Part shown: positions 45,632 through 53,679 of the stretch, piece by piece
Layout: every line of letters begins with the position of its first letter
Position numbering within the stretch: position 1 is the first letter of the stretch
Source of the DNA: Lacinutrix sp. Hel_I_90
GTDB taxonomy: Bacteria > Bacteroidota > Bacteroidia > Flavobacteriales > Flavobacteriaceae
DNA: 64,000 nucleotides
Direction: 5' to 3'
Assembly (NCBI RefSeq): GCF_000934685.1
Contig: NZ_JYNQ01000001.1
Location: forward strand, 434,001 to 498,000
Notes under the pieces: model-generated
Database searches by the model: none
Told to the model about the DNA's origin: nothing
What the model saw: the letters and a program-made list of their open reading frames with translations, nothing else
Program-made: the position numbers and the translations under genes

Positions 45632-46324
45632 TTAATTCACAGCCCCTCCAGTAAGATAAAAAGCTGTTAAACTAATTGTGTTTATTATTAAATGTGCCAA
45701 AATTACCGGAAACAATCTTTTTTTAGCTACTAGATAAACTGTTCCAAAAATAAGTGCAATAAAGGTAGTTGTAATGATGCCTGCCAACCCTTGATAAACA
45801 TGAAGCATTCCAAATATAATTGCATGTATTAGCATGGCTACAATCCAACCTATTTTATTTGTACCAAAAACATCGGTCAAACGGTTTAGCAAATATCCAC
45901 GCATCAATAATTCTTCACCCAAAGCAGCTCCAATCCAAACCACAGTTATGAGATAAGTAATAAATAGTATCGGCTTTCCAAGAAAAAATTGAAACCTATT
46001 GGCCACCTCTGCTGGTTTTTCCAATCCGAAATGCGATAGAATAGGATCTAAAATGAGTCCCATAAGCAAAAAGACCACTAATACTGTTGCTAGGGCTAAT
46101 CCTATGTTAATGAACCATTGGCGTTTCTCTTTAGGTAAAAGCAACCCCAAATCGCGCCACATAGCTTTTCTTCGTTTCATAAAAAGGGTTGCTATAAAAA
46201 TAGCACACCAGATAGCTATTGAACCAGCGCCATTAATTTTGAAATGATCAGCTACAGCTTTAACAATATGCATGATGGACAACACTATAGTAATTTCTAG
46301 TATAGGAGATAATTTATTTTTCAT
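45632..46324 (-). CDS. CPBP (CAAX-type) intramembrane metalloprotease
   Basis: This 230-residue multi-pass protein carries the three CPBP/Abi motifs: GEELLMRGYLLNRL (EExxxR), FGMLHVYQG (FxxxH) and LAHLIINTI (HxxxN). By family it is a membrane-embedded glutamate protease related to Rce1, acting on membrane proteins, peptides or prenylated substrates; in bacteria such proteins often serve immunity to peptides or stress. It lies in the TetR operon, 24 bases upstream of the next gene. The substrate is unknown. Confidence 0.88.
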   Translation of the reverse strand: MKNKLSPILEITIVLSIMHIVKAVADHFKINGAGSIAIWCAIFIATLFMKRRKAMWRDLGLLLPKEKRQWFINIGLALATVLVVFLLMGLILDPILSHFGLEKPAEVANRFQFFLGKPILFITYLITVVWIGAALGEELLMRGYLLNRLTDVFGTNKIGWIVAMLIHAIIFGMLHVYQGLAGIITTTFIALIFGTVYLVAKKRLFPVILAHLIINTISLTAFYLTGGAVN

Positions 46325-46374
46325 GATTGATGATTTGTTTTTTGATGATGATCTGATAACAGGAAAATTTTATG

Positions 46375-47538
46375 CTATGACTGTTTCCTGGCGACTATAG
46401 TTTCTTTACCGTTAAAAAATTCAAACTCATGACCAGAATTCTTAAAGGTTAGGTGCTTGTTTGGAAACTCCCCATTTATATGGAATCTGGTTTCAGAAAG
46501 TGGTACAATTTCGTAAATGTATTGGCCTTTACTTCGAAATAGCAATTTGCCGTTTTGATAGATAATCTCATCTATCTGTCCATTTTTATATAGATAGGTG
46601 CCTTCATAGCTTTTTAGTATGTTTTCAGGAATGGTAACGCTTGCCACTAAATCTACCGAGATGGTTTTGTCAAGCGTTCGTTGAATGCTTTGTTTTGAGA
46701 CACTTTTACCATCATTAAAAAACAAACTTAATTGATTGATTTGCTCATCATTAACCATGTCTTCAGACGTTTTCCCTTCATTATGAAGCTGTTTGATTCT
46801 GTTTATCCATTTTATAGAATGCTCTTTATATACCGTAAGTGTTTTTTTATTTGATGACAACGTCCCATGAGCAGGCACAATAATAGTATTGGTATCACCT
46901 AATGCTAGAGCTTTATCAATAAAATCTAAATGCCCTTTGCTGCCACCACCATAATAAAAATGTGGAAAAGAATTGGTCATAAACGTGTCTCCCATAAATA
47001 GCGCATTATTGGTTTTAAAGTACACCAAAACATCATCAAAGGTGTGAGCAATACTGTGGTACAATGCTACGGTTTCATTTCCCATATCTATGGTATAAGA
47101 ATTCTTAAATGTCACAGCAAACATAGCATTTGAATATTTTACATTTTCCTGTGAAATAATAGTAGCTCCAAGCTCCTTAAAAAAACCATTCGCACCACTG
47201 TGGTCCATGTGGTTGTGCGTGTTAATGACATATTTGATAGGTTTCCCAGAAAGTTGTTTTATAGCATTCAGTAGGGCTTGTTGATTATTGTTGCCAGACA
47301 TAGGGTCTATTAATAGCAAACTTTTAGCACCAATAAAAACGCCTATATTGGTGTTGTAGTTTTGATGCTTTAAAACATATAGATTATCGCTTATTTTTTG
47401 TTGCACAAATTCTGAAGAAGTTAATAGTTTACTTTCGATTTGGTCATTTGCTTGAGTATCTTTTTTTGTTTTCGCTTCGGTACAAGAAGTACTTAAGAGT
47501 GTAAAAGCAATAAGTGTTAGAATATTAAAGTATTTCAT
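46375..47538 (-). CDS. Secreted MBL-fold metallo-hydrolase
   Basis: This 387-residue protein has a lipoprotein-like signal (LLSTSC). The metallo-beta-lactamase fold shows THNHMDHSGANG (HxHxDH), ALYHSIAHTFDDVLVYF (third His and Asp region) and the late His in VPAHGTL. A C-terminal extension of about 110 residues (from KTISVDLVAS) is a small beta domain often seen in Bacteroidota MBL hydrolases (GTYLYKNGQIDEIIY). By family it hydrolyses esters, thioesters or lactams in the periplasm. Its start overlaps the preceding gene by 14 bases, showing tight operon coupling. Confidence 0.88.
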   Translation of the reverse strand: MKYFNILTLIAFTLLSTSCTEAKTKKDTQANDQIESKLLTSSEFVQQKISDNLYVLKHQNYNTNIGVFIGAKSLLLIDPMSGNNNQQALLNAIKQLSGKPIKYVINTHNHMDHSGANGFFKELGATIISQENVKYSNAMFAVTFKNSYTIDMGNETVALYHSIAHTFDDVLVYFKTNNALFMGDTFMTNSFPHFYYGGGSKGHLDFIDKALALGDTNTIIVPAHGTLSSNKKTLTVYKEHSIKWINRIKQLHNEGKTSEDMVNDEQINQLSLFFNDGKSVSKQSIQRTLDKTISVDLVASVTIPENILKSYEGTYLYKNGQIDEIIYQNGKLLFRSKGQYIYEIVPLSETRFHINGEFPNKHLTFKNSGHEFEFFNGKETIVARKQS

Positions 47539-47971
47539 TGGTTTTAATTATATATTTTAAGATTAAAGTATATGACAACAGGTAACAAATCAAGGTGACC
47601 AATGCGCCTGTAAATGGTATATTAAACCAGTATTTTTTGCCCAAACAAACATAAAAGCCAGCAACAAGAATGTTCAGGGTCAATAGAAAATGATCTGCTT
47701 GAAATGTATCAGAATGGTTGATAGATAGATAAAGATTTATAATTCCAAAAAAGAGAAGGCCCATACTATGACTTGCATTAAAGCCAATCCAAGCTTTCCA
47801 CATGGTTGTGCGCTTGGTCAATATTGGGTGAGATGATTTCATTTCAGAAATAACATGAGTATTTCTAGAGGAAAACGTGTTAGTAAAGAAGGTATAGAAT
47901 AAATGAATACTTCCAAGAACACTAAAAATGAAGGCGCCAATTATCCATAAATATTTAGCAATCACAATCAT
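47525..47971 (-). CDS. Four-helix membrane protein of unknown function
   Basis: This 148-residue protein has four predicted helices: WIIGAFIFSVLGSIHLFYTF, then AWIGFNASHSMGLLFFGII, LLTLNILVAGFYVCL and GALVTLICYLLSYTLI. Histidines in the first two helices (GSIHLF, ASHSMG) resemble those in the other small membrane proteins of this operon. It starts 6 bases after the TetR gene and overlaps the MBL gene by 14 bases. No family that I can name. Confidence 0.7.
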   Translation of the reverse strand: MIVIAKYLWIIGAFIFSVLGSIHLFYTFFTNTFSSRNTHVISEMKSSHPILTKRTTMWKAWIGFNASHSMGLLFFGIINLYLSINHSDTFQADHFLLTLNILVAGFYVCLGKKYWFNIPFTGALVTLICYLLSYTLILKYIIKTNEIL

Positions 47972-47977
47972 AAATGT

Positions 47978-48544
47978 TTAGTTTTTTATGGGTTTTATAT
48001 CTATAATTTGCAGTATCTCTTTTTTCACTTCTGCCATATAATGGCCATCAAGTTCCTTATATCGCGTCATTTCATAAAAACCAATTAAATGTTTATAGAG
48101 CAACGATGCTTTAATCTGTGCCTCATTATCCTTATAGCCGTTTTCTATCAATAGTCTTTTGACATAATCAATTCTTTGGTTATCAACATCATCAATAATA
48201 TTTGAAATCGATTTGTCTTTAACAGCATATCTTTTTAAATAAAAAATAAAGTCTGAATACGGCAGCTTGCGGTATGTTAAATCTATAAGTTTGTTTATTT
48301 TTTGTGTTGGGTTTTCTTCAATACTTGTGATTTCAATGATTTTTTTTGTTTTATTTTCCACCCAATAATTAACCATTTCTCTTATAAATTCCTTTTTGGT
48401 TTTGAAATGCCAATAAAAACTGGATTTATTACAGTTTAATGTTTTTGACATTTTTTCAACCACAATTCCAGAAAACCCTTTTTCAGAAAATGTTTTATAA
48501 CCAAGCTTTAACCAATCTATTTTTTGTGCGACTATTTTAGGCAT
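47978..48544 (-). CDS. TetR/AcrR family transcriptional regulator
   Basis: This 188-residue protein has the TetR N-terminal DNA-binding domain: IDWLKLGYKTFSEKGFSGIV, VEKMSKTLNCNKSSFYWHF and KTKKEFIREMV, with recognition helix CNKSSFYWHF. The rest is the variable all-helical ligand-binding domain. It heads a six-gene operon of membrane proteins, an MBL hydrolase and a CPBP protease. Two identical 16-bp palindromes flank its -7 box, so autorepression of the operon is the simple model. The inducing ligand is unknown. Confidence 0.92.
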   Translation of the reverse strand: MPKIVAQKIDWLKLGYKTFSEKGFSGIVVEKMSKTLNCNKSSFYWHFKTKKEFIREMVNYWVENKTKKIIEITSIEENPTQKINKLIDLTYRKLPYSDFIFYLKRYAVKDKSISNIIDDVDNQRIDYVKRLLIENGYKDNEAQIKASLLYKHLIGFYEMTRYKELDGHYMAEVKKEILQIIDIKPIKN

Positions 48545-48549
48545 ATTAT

Positions 48550-48565
48550 TAAACGTTATCGTTTA
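48550..48565. promoter_or_regulatory. TetR operator O1 (TAAACG-N4-CGTTTA)
   Basis: A perfect 6-bp inverted repeat with spacer TTAT, 5 bases before the TetR start codon. It matches O2 in both arms and spacing. Confidence 0.7.
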
Positions 48566-48570
48566 TAAAA

Positions 48571-48578
48571 CAAATTTA
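48571..48578 (-). promoter_or_regulatory. -7 box (TAAATTTG) of the TetR-led operon
   Basis: An exact TAnnTTTG match on the minus strand, lying between the two operator palindromes. Confidence 0.6.
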
Positions 48579-48588
48579 AATTATTTAT

Positions 48589-48604
48589 TAAACGTAAGCG
48601 TTTA
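48589..48604. promoter_or_regulatory. TetR operator O2 (TAAACG-N4-CGTTTA)
   Basis: A second perfect copy with spacer TAAG, 39 bp centre to centre from O1, upstream of the -7 box. Confidence 0.7.
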
Positions 48605-48839
48605 TTAAACTGTTAAAGTTTTGTATATCATATAAAAAATAGTGCTGCATTTTTTATTGACGTCAAGAGAAAAATGAATTGTTAAAGAATCGAACATTTC
48701 ATTATTTAATGAATTTAAAGGTTACGTAATATATTAGAATCCTACATGTTATATAAAACAGATTCTCGATACATATATAAAACACTGTCGTGTTTGGCTA
48801 TAGCTTGATTAGGTCAAACAACCCTAAAAAGCGCTATTA
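48605..48839. other. Intergenic region before repeat copy C
   Basis: AT-rich sequence with no gene recognised. Confidence 0.4.
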
Positions 48840-49083
48840 CGCTAAGTGTTATAAAATGTACTGTATTGTTCTACGTGGCGCCTGTCCTGAGCATTAGGCC
48901 AAGGGCAACTTGAGCTTTGCTCACCCCGTTAATATTGATTTAGCAGTGATCGCGAATCTCCTTTACCACTTTGCCCGAAGCGGTCCTGAGCTTATCCAAG
49001 GCTAGGAGCGTAGTGGCAATCAAACTCGTGAGATTCACGAGTTCTTAAAACAATAGATAGGCGTGAGTAATGTGTGTGGAATG
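48840..49083 (+). repeat. Dispersed intergenic repeat, copy C (left direct repeat of the FG-GAP cassette)
   Basis: This 244-bp unit aligns without gaps to copy D, with about nine mismatches (roughly 96% identity). It contains a perfect 9-bp hairpin, AACTCGTGA/TCACGAGTT (49023-49043), the REP-like phrases GTCCTGAGC and GGAGCGTAGTGG, and ends in GTGTGTGGAATG. It lies 58 bases before the ATG of the FG-GAP gene. Confidence 0.9.
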
Positions 49084-49105
49084 TTATTGATGCTACAAAT
49101 TATAT

Positions 49106-49113
49106 TATATTTG
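49106..49113 (+). promoter_or_regulatory. -7 box (TATATTTG) of the FG-GAP gene
   Basis: An exact TAnnTTTG match 28 bases before the ATG at 49142 and 22 bases after repeat copy C. Confidence 0.55.
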
Positions 49114-49141
49114 ATAGATAATTAATAAACTTTATATTTAA

Positions 49142-52100
49142 ATGAAATATTTTTTGACATTATTTTTATTGACAACAAATCTATATGCACAAGATGTTTT
49201 TCTTGAAACTCAAATTCCAACACCTAATAATAGTATTGGCAATTATGAACAAGTATTAAATAGTTATTTAAATGCAGGAAACAACAAGTTATATTACGAA
49301 AATGTTGCTTCTAGTGTCTCAAATTTTCTAAATGGAACTAATAATAATGCGACGGGTACAGTTCCTGAGTGTGAAGAAAAAGATACAACAGAAGAAAAAA
49401 TACGCTGTTATGAACAACTAGCTAACAATAAATTATACGACCTTCAAATTCTTCTTAAAGAAGTTCTGGATGCTTCAGATATAGTTGGAGTTGATAATGA
49501 CTATATATCAAGAGTTATTGATGCTGTTTTTGCAAATGTAGTAGATATAAAAGGAACATTTACTCCTGAAATAATAAATGATGTTGATACAAATAAAAAA
49601 AGTTTTTTTGTTGAGGGAGAACAAATTAGTAATCAAATATCTTATGCTGATATTAATGGAGATGGATACGATGATTTTGTTACAAGATACATTGAAAACG
49701 GTCTAGCCAAAATTGTTTCTCGTATATCTTATGGAGATGGTTCTTTTGGAGATCGTATACCAACTATTACAAGTAATGACTCATCAAAAACCTTTTATCA
49801 AACACTCGGCTCTGTTACTAGGCAAAATCCATTTTATTTACATGATGTTAATGGAGATGATAACAACGATATTATTTTTGTATATCATGATAATGGCTTG
49901 AAAGTTAGAGTAAGATTATCTGATGGAAGGGGAAAATTTAGTGAACTTCCAATTGATACTCAATTTACTGATGGTTTTGGAGTTTTAGCGCAATCAATTA
50001 ATGGATTAAATGTAGAACATGACATTAGATTTATTGATATGAATAATGATGATATATTAGACATGGTATATGTTAATTATAGTGGCGGCTTAAGAATACG
50101 AGTACGTCATGGGCTTTTTGATGGTAATGGTAATGGTAATGGTAAGTTTTCTAATACTTTAGATGTAAATGAATCATTTACAGATGGAAATGGTGTAATG
50201 GTTCAAAATATTGGTGGGCAAAAAATCAACCATAAAATGAACATTTTAGATATTAATAATGATAGTTATCCTGATTTAGCTTATGTAAACTCAGATAATG
50301 GTAATCTAAGAGTGAGAGTGAGGTTATCGAACGGTAGTGGTGGATTTCATGATTTAGAAGAAGATACTTTTAACGATGGAACTATTGTCTTTGGACAAAC
50401 TTTAGACAGTCAATTTATTCCTCATGATTTTTATTTTTCAGATGTAAATAATGATCAATTTCCAGATTTGGTATATATGCATCATGACAATGGATTAAAA
50501 GTAAGAGTTAAATTATCTAACGGAGATGGCACATTTAACGATACTTCTCAACAAAATTTCCCTGATGGCAATGCTGCTTTTATTCAAAATATTGATGGTG
50601 TACACATTAAAAATAAAATCCAAATAATTGATATTAATAATGATGGTAATGGAGATTTAGTTTATAGAATTAAATCTCCTATGGGAACAGAAGTAAGAAT
50701 TAGATTATCGAATTTAGATGGCACTTTTCCTGAAACTTTTATAAGGAACATTATTGATTTTAGTAATGTTGGTAATATTGATAACATTACAGACTATTCT
50801 TTGCCCATCGTACTAGCTGATCTTAATGACAATAATAAACTAGATCTTATAAACCTAACTCCTAATAGGATTATTACTAATTTAAATAGAGTGGGTAAAA
50901 TGCCTTATATGCCTTATAAAAAAATCACTACTCTACCTCAATTTTCAGATGACAAAAGAGAGAATGAAGGCGTTTTGTCATTATCACAATTTATGTTTTT
51001 AGTATCAAGATATTTAAATATCACAAATGAAACTGGTAATAAAGCTAAAGTATTAGAAAGGTATTTAAATAAATGGATTTTGGAATTTCCTCAATCCTCA
51101 TTAGATCAATGGAATGACAGAGGAACTTATTATACACACAAAACACTGGTGAAATATCAGCAATTACAAGAGGATGATGCAGACTATAATCCAGATCCAA
51201 TTTATGCGCCGCTAACTCAGTCTTCTGGTGAACCTTTTAAAGCACATACATCTGCTATTAAGGATAGAGATTTATGGATTATGGCTTCTTTAGTAGAATA
51301 TTTATCTTATAACGAAGGATTAGGTGTTAATGATGACAATAAGTTAGATGTAGAAAAACTAGAGAGTTATAAAAATTATTTAAATCAAGCTTTAGCTTTA
51401 GTGAAATCAAGAATTGATGAATACACGATTGATAATACAGGAGGTAAAGTAGGAATTAAATTCGATATAGGTAAATGGAAAGATCATCCAGATTCTAAAT
51501 ATGGTGATTATGATGGGATATTAGAATTAGATGATAATGATGAATTTTATGTGACTCAAGGAGTAGATATAGGAGATAATAGTAATATATCTTATGATTT
51601 TGCTCACGCATATCGATTTGTTGATGTTTTTGAATCTTTTAAAAGAAACAATACATTAAGTAACATTACAGAACTTGATTATTTTAATGTAGATTTTATG
51701 AAAAAATTAGCAAATCAAGTTGTTTATTCTTTATACGATCCGCAGATAACTTCTGAAGGAACAGTGCCTAGATTTAAAAATTATTTTAATAGCGATTATA
51801 ACGGTTGGTATAGGGTTAATTATGACGATAGTGAAAGATATGGATTTAGTCCATATCAAAAATCGGGAGCATTTATAGCTGGAGGCTTTGCAAGATTAGG
51901 CATATATAATTCAGATTTAGCAAAATTATCTGTTGACATATGGAATTACAGACAATCTTCAATAGGAAAACCTAATGATAACCCAGATTTAAATGATCCA
52001 GGTTTTATTGATGAAAACTATGAAAAATATTTTGTTCCAGATACTAGAGACCTAAAACTTAAAAACATTAATAGTGGTTCGGACAACGAATTTGCTGTTC

Positions 52101-52432
52101 AAGAAAGACGTAATATCACAAATGATATAAGCTTCTTTTCTTCATTGGCATCTTATGGCACTAATTACTTATATGTAAAATATAATATCAATGATATGCC
52201 TTATAAAATATATATTGATGAGCTTAATAACCAAAATAGAAATATTAATATTCTAGATGAAATTTATACTTCATCAGTATATAAAGAAATCAAAGTATAT
52301 AATATGTTTGGTGGATTAGTAAAAGTATATTACGATAAGAAAATTATTGATTTAAAATATGAATTTTCAGGTTTATATATCATAAAAACAATATCTAAGG
52401 AAGATACTAAAACGGGTAAGTTTATGTTTTAG
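49142..52432 (+). CDS. Large secreted FG-GAP/VCBS-repeat protein
   Basis: This 1096-residue protein has a signal peptide (TTNLYAQ). Residues about 150-600 contain roughly seven related modules of 60-70 residues. Each has a calcium-loop strand (HDVNGDDNNDIIFVYHDNGL, FIDMNNDDILDMVYVN, ILDINNDSYPDLAYVN and so on) and the recurring phrase KVRVRLSDG, building an integrin-like beta-propeller. The C-terminal half is a different, possibly alpha-helical domain (LWIMASLVEYLSYNEG, YDFAHAYRFVDVFESF). The last 70 residues (IYTSSVYKEIKVYNMFGG ... SGLYIIKT) are a degenerate T9SS-type sorting tail. The hexamer GGTAAT/GGTAAG is tandemly repeated at 50123-50146. It is likely a surface adhesin or polysaccharide-binding protein. 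The AT content is visibly higher than in its neighbours. Confidence 0.82.
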   Translation: MKYFLTLFLLTTNLYAQDVFLETQIPTPNNSIGNYEQVLNSYLNAGNNKLYYENVASSVSNFLNGTNNNATGTVPECEEKDTTEEKIRCYEQLANNKLYDLQILLKEVLDASDIVGVDNDYISRVIDAVFANVVDIKGTFTPEIINDVDTNKKSFFVEGEQISNQISYADINGDGYDDFVTRYIENGLAKIVSRISYGDGSFGDRIPTITSNDSSKTFYQTLGSVTRQNPFYLHDVNGDDNNDIIFVYHDNGLKVRVRLSDGRGKFSELPIDTQFTDGFGVLAQSINGLNVEHDIRFIDMNNDDILDMVYVNYSGGLRIRVRHGLFDGNGNGNGKFSNTLDVNESFTDGNGVMVQNIGGQKINHKMNILDINNDSYPDLAYVNSDNGNLRVRVRLSNGSGGFHDLEEDTFNDGTIVFGQTLDSQFIPHDFYFSDVNNDQFPDLVYMHHDNGLKVRVKLSNGDGTFNDTSQQNFPDGNAAFIQNIDGVHIKNKIQIIDINNDGNGDLVYRIKSPMGTEVRIRLSNLDGTFPETFIRNIIDFSNVGNIDNITDYSLPIVLADLNDNNKLDLINLTPNRIITNLNRVGKMPYMPYKKITTLPQFSDDKRENEGVLSLSQFMFLVSRYLNITNETGNKAKVLERYLNKWILEFPQSSLDQWNDRGTYYTHKTLVKYQQLQEDDADYNPDPIYAPLTQSSGEPFKAHTSAIKDRDLWIMASLVEYLSYNEGLGVNDDNKLDVEKLESYKNYLNQALALVKSRIDEYTIDNTGGKVGIKFDIGKWKDHPDSKYGDYDGILELDDNDEFYVTQGVDIGDNSNISYDFAHAYRFVDVFESFKRNNTLSNITELDYFNVDFMKKLANQVVYSLYDPQITSEGTVPRFKNYFNSDYNGWYRVNYDDSERYGFSPYQKSGAFIAGGFARLGIYNSDLAKLSVDIWNYRQSSIGKPNDNPDLNDPGFIDENYEKYFVPDTRDLKLKNINSGSDNEFAVQERRNITNDISFFSSLASYGTNYLYVKYNINDMPYKIYIDELNNQNRNINILDEIYTSSVYKEIKVYNMFGGLVKVYYDKKIIDLKYEFSGLYIIKTISKEDTKTGKFMF

Positions 52433-52617
52433 CCTATAGTAGCAATATCTCATAAACTTTGAGTTTTTAAAATCTCAGGTAAATTATTTAGTTGAACAGT
52501 CTCTTAAGAGTTTCAAATATAAATGGGATTTCAAAGCATTCTTAACCAGCAGCTTTATTGATTGTTACTTACTCGATATAAGTCTAAAGTCCTTATATCA
52601 TTAATTATGTCAAATAG
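52433..52617. other. Intergenic region after the FG-GAP gene
   Basis: No gene or terminator is recognised before repeat copy D. Confidence 0.4.
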
Positions 52618-52861
52618 CGCTAAGTGTTATAAAATGTTCTATAATGTTCTGCGTGGCGCCTGTCCTGAGCATTTGGCGAAGGGTAACTTGAGCTTTGCTC
52701 ACCCCGTTAATATTGATTTAGCAGTGATCGCGAATCTCCTTTACCACTTTGCCCGAAGCGGTCCTGAGCTTATCGAAGGCTAGGAGCGTAGTGGCAATCA
52801 AACTCGTGAGATTCACGAGTTCTTAAAACTATAGATAGGCGTGAGTAATGTGTGTGGAATG
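52618..52861 (+). repeat. Dispersed intergenic repeat, copy D (right direct repeat)
   Basis: Near-identical to copy C over 244 bp in the same orientation. It ends 53 bases before the Nudix regulator start. A 73-codon open frame across it is considered fortuitous. Confidence 0.9.
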
Positions 52862-52891
52862 GAATTAACGCTACAAATATTATTTCATATA

Positions 52892-52912
52892 TTAGCGTAA
52901 AAAATACGCATA
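52892..52912. promoter_or_regulatory. NrtR-like operator 1 (GCGTA-N5-TACGC)
   Basis: The palindrome GCGTA AAAAA TACGC (52895-52909) ends 5 bases before the regulator ATG. It has the same 5-base spacer and half-site pattern (GYGTA/TACRC) as the two sites upstream of the nadV-like gene, which suggests autoregulation. Confidence 0.65.
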
Positions 52913-52914
52913 GA

Positions 52915-53589
52915 ATGAAACAATCAATCAAACTTTCTGTGGATGCCGTGGTATTTGGTTATGAATCTGAAACAATTTCTGTGTTGCTCATTAAAAGAAA
53001 ATATGAACCTTTTAAGGGCAAATGGGCTATTCCAGGAGGATTTGTTTTAGACAATGAATCATTAGAAGAGGCTGTAGAAAGAGAGCTTAAGGAAGAAACG
53101 GGTATTAAAATTAATTATTTAGAACAACTGTACACCTTTGGTAATCCAAAAAGAGACCCTAGAAGTAGAGTAGTGTCTGTTGCTTATTTTGGATTAATTA
53201 AACCCAGTGCATTTAAAATATTAGCAGCTACAGATGCAGAAGAGGTCGCGTGGTTTAAAATTAATGAGCTGCCTGCACTTTCATTTGACCATGATGAAAT
53301 ACTCAAGTTAGCTATAACCAGATTACAAGGAAAAATTACTTACGAACCTATAGGTTTTGAATTATTAGATAATAAGTTTCCTTTTTCGGATTTAGAAAAG
53401 TTATATACAACACTTTTAGGAAGAGAAATTGATAGGCGTAATTTTAGAAAAAAACTACTTAGCTTAAATATACTAGATGAACTTAATGAAAAGGTTTCTA
53501 AAGGCTCTGGTAGACCTGCGAACTTATTTAAATTTAATAACAAGAGATATTTTAAATTGAAAAAGGAAGGTATTATTTTTGAAATATAA
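52915..53589 (+). CDS. Nudix-domain transcriptional regulator, NrtR-like
   Basis: The ATG at 52915 (MKQSIKLSVDAVVFGYES) gives 224 residues; a longer frame runs into repeat D. Residues 1-140 are a Nudix domain with an intact Nudix box at 42-64 (GFVLDNESLEEAV then RELKEETGI). Residues about 150-224 form a winged helix (LEKLYTTLLGREIDRRNF, LLSLNILDE, GSGRPANLFKFN) as in NrtR-type regulators. NrtR proteins repress NAD biosynthesis and respond to ADP-ribose or NAD-related nucleotides. The following operon of NAD salvage genes and three matching palindromes strongly support this role. The intact box means hydrolase activity (for example on ADP-ribose) could be retained. Confidence 0.9.
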   Translation: MKQSIKLSVDAVVFGYESETISVLLIKRKYEPFKGKWAIPGGFVLDNESLEEAVERELKEETGIKINYLEQLYTFGNPKRDPRSRVVSVAYFGLIKPSAFKILAATDAEEVAWFKINELPALSFDHDEILKLAITRLQGKITYEPIGFELLDNKFPFSDLEKLYTTLLGREIDRRNFRKKLLSLNILDELNEKVSKGSGRPANLFKFNNKRYFKLKKEGIIFEI

Positions 53590-53593
53590 TTCA

Positions 53594-53616
53594 ATTTGTG
53601 TAAAAAATACACAAAT
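53594..53616. promoter_or_regulatory. NrtR-like operator 2 (perfect 9-5-9 palindrome)
   Basis: ATTTGTGTA - AAAAA - TACACAAAT, perfect over both 9-bp arms, just after the regulator stop codon and about 30 bases upstream of the nadV -7 box. Confidence 0.8.
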
Positions 53617-53643
53617 AAATTAGATTAACACTATCATTTAATA

Positions 53644-53651
53644 TATATTTG
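53644..53651 (+). promoter_or_regulatory. -7 box (TATATTTG) of the NAD salvage operon
   Basis: An exact TAnnTTTG match overlapping the left arm of operator 3, 28 bases before the nadV-like ATG. Binding of a repressor at operator 3 would cover the promoter. Confidence 0.6.
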
Positions 53652-53669
53652 TGTCATAATTACGCAAAA
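53647..53669. promoter_or_regulatory. NrtR-like operator 3 (9-5-9 palindrome overlapping promoter)
   Basis: ATTTGTGTC - ATAAT - TACGCAAAA has the same 9-5-9 layout as operator 2 with three arm mismatches, placed over the -7 box and expected start of transcription. Confidence 0.7.
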
Positions 53670-53679
53670 AAACAAAATT

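Noticed and set aside
52562-52783. Open frame of 73 codons across repeat copy D
   Set aside because: It lies mostly within the dispersed repeat, the matching repeat C does not keep it as a gene, and the product has no signal or motif.
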